Positions 5,530-6,804 of a stretch of DNA of 6,804 nucleotides are shown one piece after another. The stretch is from Spirochaetota bacterium (lineage in GTDB: Bacteria; Spirochaetota; JAGLSM01). The position numbers and the translations under genes are program-made. The notes beneath the pieces are model-generated. The model saw only the letters and a program-made list of their open reading frames with translations, made no database searches and was not told where the DNA came from. The stretch is from assembly GCA_023135745.1 (NCBI GenBank), contig JAGLSM010000115.1:1-6804 (forward strand), given 5' to 3'. How positions within the stretch are numbered: position 1 is the stretch's first letter; each line of letters begins with the position of its first letter.

Positions 5530-5767
5530 ATTTTATGTAAAAAAGCAGTTTTTAAAAGACTTCAAAAAAATTAATAAAAAAGATCAGAAGAATATTATTA
5601 ATCTAATTAATGCTATTAGTGAAAGTGATAATCCTATAGTTGAGTATAAAGCAGCTAAAATAGTTGGATATGAAAATTATTACCGATACCGGTATAGAGA
5701 ATACAGAATTGGGATATTTTTTGTGTTAGATAATATCCGAAATTTCCTTAACTTGAGGCTTATATGA
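5522..5767 (+). CDS. RelE/ParE-family toxin, probably C-terminally truncated
   Basis: 81 residues with a RelE/ParE fold pattern: [19 protein letters not shown] (4-22, first strand and helix), a second helix to about 33, then [26 protein letters not shown] (46-71), the family's central strands with clustered Arg55, 57, 59 and 62. RelE relatives cleave mRNA at the ribosome; ParE relatives poison gyrase. The start is fixed by the overlap with the antitoxin gene (ATG 5522, antitoxin stop 5527-5529), with translational coupling likely because no good Shine-Dalgarno is present. After the FFVLDN strand, family members normally end with a strand and an HR-x-x-(I/V)Y-type tail carrying key Arg and Tyr residues. 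Here the sequence ends NFLNLRLI, encoded by the bioA leader (5748-5767), and the TGA overlaps the bioA ATG. Other frames do not restore the tail. It is probably an inactive or weakened toxin cut at an insertion junction; an intact unusual subfamily member is the alternative. Confidence 0.75.
   Translation: MVEFYVKKQFLKDFKKINKKDQKNIINLINAISESDNPIVEYKAAKIVGYENYYRYRYREYRIGIFFVLDNIRNFLNLRLI
5748..5765 (+). repeat. right copy of junction direct repeat
   Basis: TTAACTTGAGGCTTATAT holds the bioA Shine-Dalgarno (GAGG, 5755-5758) and the first two bases of its ATG. Removing GG gives exactly the sequence at 1387-1402. Reading the frame of its TGA (5754-5756) gives ...S-x-x-S-L-T-stop, like the S-G-R-C-L-T end of the KDPG aldolase. 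It also encodes the toxin's odd last residues. Confidence 0.6.
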
Positions 5768-6804
5768 CAGACAAAGATAAAATCATAGAATGGGACAAAA
5801 AATACCTTTGGCACCCCTTTACACAAATGCAGGACTGGATTAAGGATGATCAGCTTGTTATTGAAAGAGGTGAAGGTGTTTACTTATATGATACTGACGG
5901 GAAAAAATACTACGACGGGGTATCATCTCTGTGGGTTAATGTGCATGGACATAATAATCCTGAGCTGAATGATGCTTTAAAAAAACAGATTGATACAATC
6001 GCTCATTCAACATTTCTGGGCTTAAGCAATGTGCCTGCTGTTGAACTTGCCAAAAAACTTGTTGAGATTACTCCTGATAGTTTGACCAGAGTTTTTTATT
6101 CAGATTCAGGTTCCACATCAGTTGAGATTGCTTTAAAGATTGCCTTTCAATATTGGCATCAGATAAGAAAACCCGGAAAAAAGAAGTTTATAAAATTTAT
6201 AAACGCATATCACGGCGATACCATTGGTTCTGTCAGTATTGGAGGGATGGAGTTGTTTCATAAAATGTATAAGCCTCTTCTTTTTGAAACCATTGTAGCG
6301 CCTTATCCCGATTATTATCACTTTTCCGGTAATCTTTCAGAAGAAGAATACTACGAAACATGCCTTAATGAACTGCGTCACGAAATAAATTTAAACGCAG
6401 GCGAGATCGCGGCCCTTGTTGTAGAGCCTCTTGTGCAGGGTGCGGCCGGAATGATAACAATGCCTCCCGGATTTATGACTGAGATAAGAAAGATCACGAG
6501 TGAGAATGATGTTCTTCTAATTGTTGACGAGGTTGCTACGGGTTTCGGCCGGACCGGGAAGATGTTTGCCTGCGATCATGAAAAGATTCAGCCTGATATT
6601 ATGTGTCTCGCAAAGGGTATAAGCGGAGGATACCTGCCTCTGGCTGCCACAATAACAACTGAAAAAATATTCGAAGGATTCTTGGGGAAGTTTGAAGAAA
6701 AACGTACTTTTTTTCATGGACATACGTATACGGGGAATCCCCTTGCCTGTGCAGTAGCTATTAAGAGCATTGAAATGTTTGAAAAAAACAATCTTATTAA
6801 GAAT
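5764..6804 (+). CDS. bioA: adenosylmethionine/lysine--8-amino-7-oxononanoate aminotransferase (BioA-type), 3' end missing
   Basis: The frame is open from ATG 5764 to the window end, 347 residues of an enzyme usually near 430-450. This class III, PLP-dependent fold I aminotransferase converts 8-amino-7-oxononanoate to 7,8-diaminononanoate in cytosolic biotin synthesis. Motifs: WHPFTQM (16-22), [13 protein letters not shown] (54-66), DSGSTSVE with the phosphate-binding Gly-Ser (114-121), AYHGDT with Tyr149 (148-153), VVEPLVQGA (219-227), [13 protein letters not shown] with Asp255 (253-265), PLP-lysine Lys284 in [10 protein letters not shown] (281-290), and [12 protein letters not shown] (317-328). 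GAGG at 5755-5758 is a well-placed Shine-Dalgarno. The ATG overlaps the toxin TGA (ATGA). Phe19 replaces the Tyr of E. coli BioA's HPYT motif, and FLGLSNVPA plus GGMELFH resemble, from memory, the lysine-using Bacillus enzyme, so the amino donor is open. Its original promoter was probably that of the aldolase operon (inference); now the toxin-antitoxin promoter is nearest. Confidence 0.96.
   Translation, partial: MTDKDKIIEWDKKYLWHPFTQMQDWIKDDQLVIERGEGVYLYDTDGKKYYDGVSSLWVNVHGHNNPELNDALKKQIDTIAHSTFLGLSNVPAVELAKKLVEITPDSLTRVFYSDSGSTSVEIALKIAFQYWHQIRKPGKKKFIKFINAYHGDTIGSVSIGGMELFHKMYKPLLFETIVAPYPDYYHFSGNLSEEEYYETCLNELRHEINLNAGEIAALVVEPLVQGAAGMITMPPGFMTEIRKITSENDVLLIVDEVATGFGRTGKMFACDHEKIQPDIMCLAKGISGGYLPLAATITTEKIFEGFLGKFEEKRTFFHGHTYTGNPLACAVAIKSIEMFEKNNLIKN

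Noticed and set aside
6133..6723. Minus-strand open frames opposite bioA
   Set aside because: They are antisense to a conserved aminotransferase frame and match no family I recognise.
1..6804. CRISPR array, tRNA or rRNA gene, transposase or integrase
   Set aside because: I looked for regular short repeats, cloverleaf-like ends and recombinase motifs and saw none.

Overview
The window is 6.8 kb of AT-rich bacterial DNA with every recognisable gene on the + strand. The protein families (class I pyruvate aldolases, Ogt, AAA_14/DUF4143 ATPases, a DUF4389 membrane protein, a RelE-type toxin, BioA) and good sigma70-like promoters suggest a Gram-negative or spirochaete/deltaproteobacterial-type anaerobe. 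That placement is only an impression, because nothing here is taxonomically diagnostic.

Layout. (1) 1-1395: the 3' end of a DRE-TIM (4-hydroxy-2-oxovalerate aldolase-like) gene, followed one base later by a KDPG/KHG-family aldolase. The two are translationally coupled and both are of the pyruvate-aldolase type. (2) 1396-5763: a 4.4 kb accessory block holding ogt (O6-alkylguanine-DNA alkyltransferase), a first AAA_14/DUF4143 ATPase, a two-repeat DUF4389 membrane protein with a clear rho-independent terminator, a second AAA_14/DUF4143 ATPase, and a short antitoxin/RelE-like toxin pair. (3) 5764-6804 and beyond: bioA-like 7,8-diaminononanoate synthase, cut by the window end. No stretch longer than about 160 bases lacks a gene.

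The accessory block looks inserted. The last bases of the KDPG aldolase gene plus the next few (1387-1402) recur, with a 2-base difference, at the ribosome-binding site and start codon of bioA (5748-5765). The same bases encode the abnormal last residues of the toxin, which lacks the usual RelE/ParE C-terminus. The simplest reading is an ancestral aldolase-eda-bioA operon split by the block, with the toxin gene truncated at the right junction.

Regulation inside the block is modular. The three genes from 2116 to 5264 each have a TTGAC(A/T) -35 element with a matching -10. Both ATPase genes carry a perfect inverted repeat (arms of 11 and 10 bp, half-sites 24-25 bp apart) laid over the promoter, with unrelated arm sequences. 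This looks like gene-specific operators, perhaps for autoregulation through the ATPases' own winged-helix region. The second ATPase's -10 box ends six bases before its ATG and no Shine-Dalgarno is present, so its mRNA is probably leaderless. This repeated promoter-plus-palindrome design on paralogous ATPases of unknown function is the best candidate here for an undescribed system.
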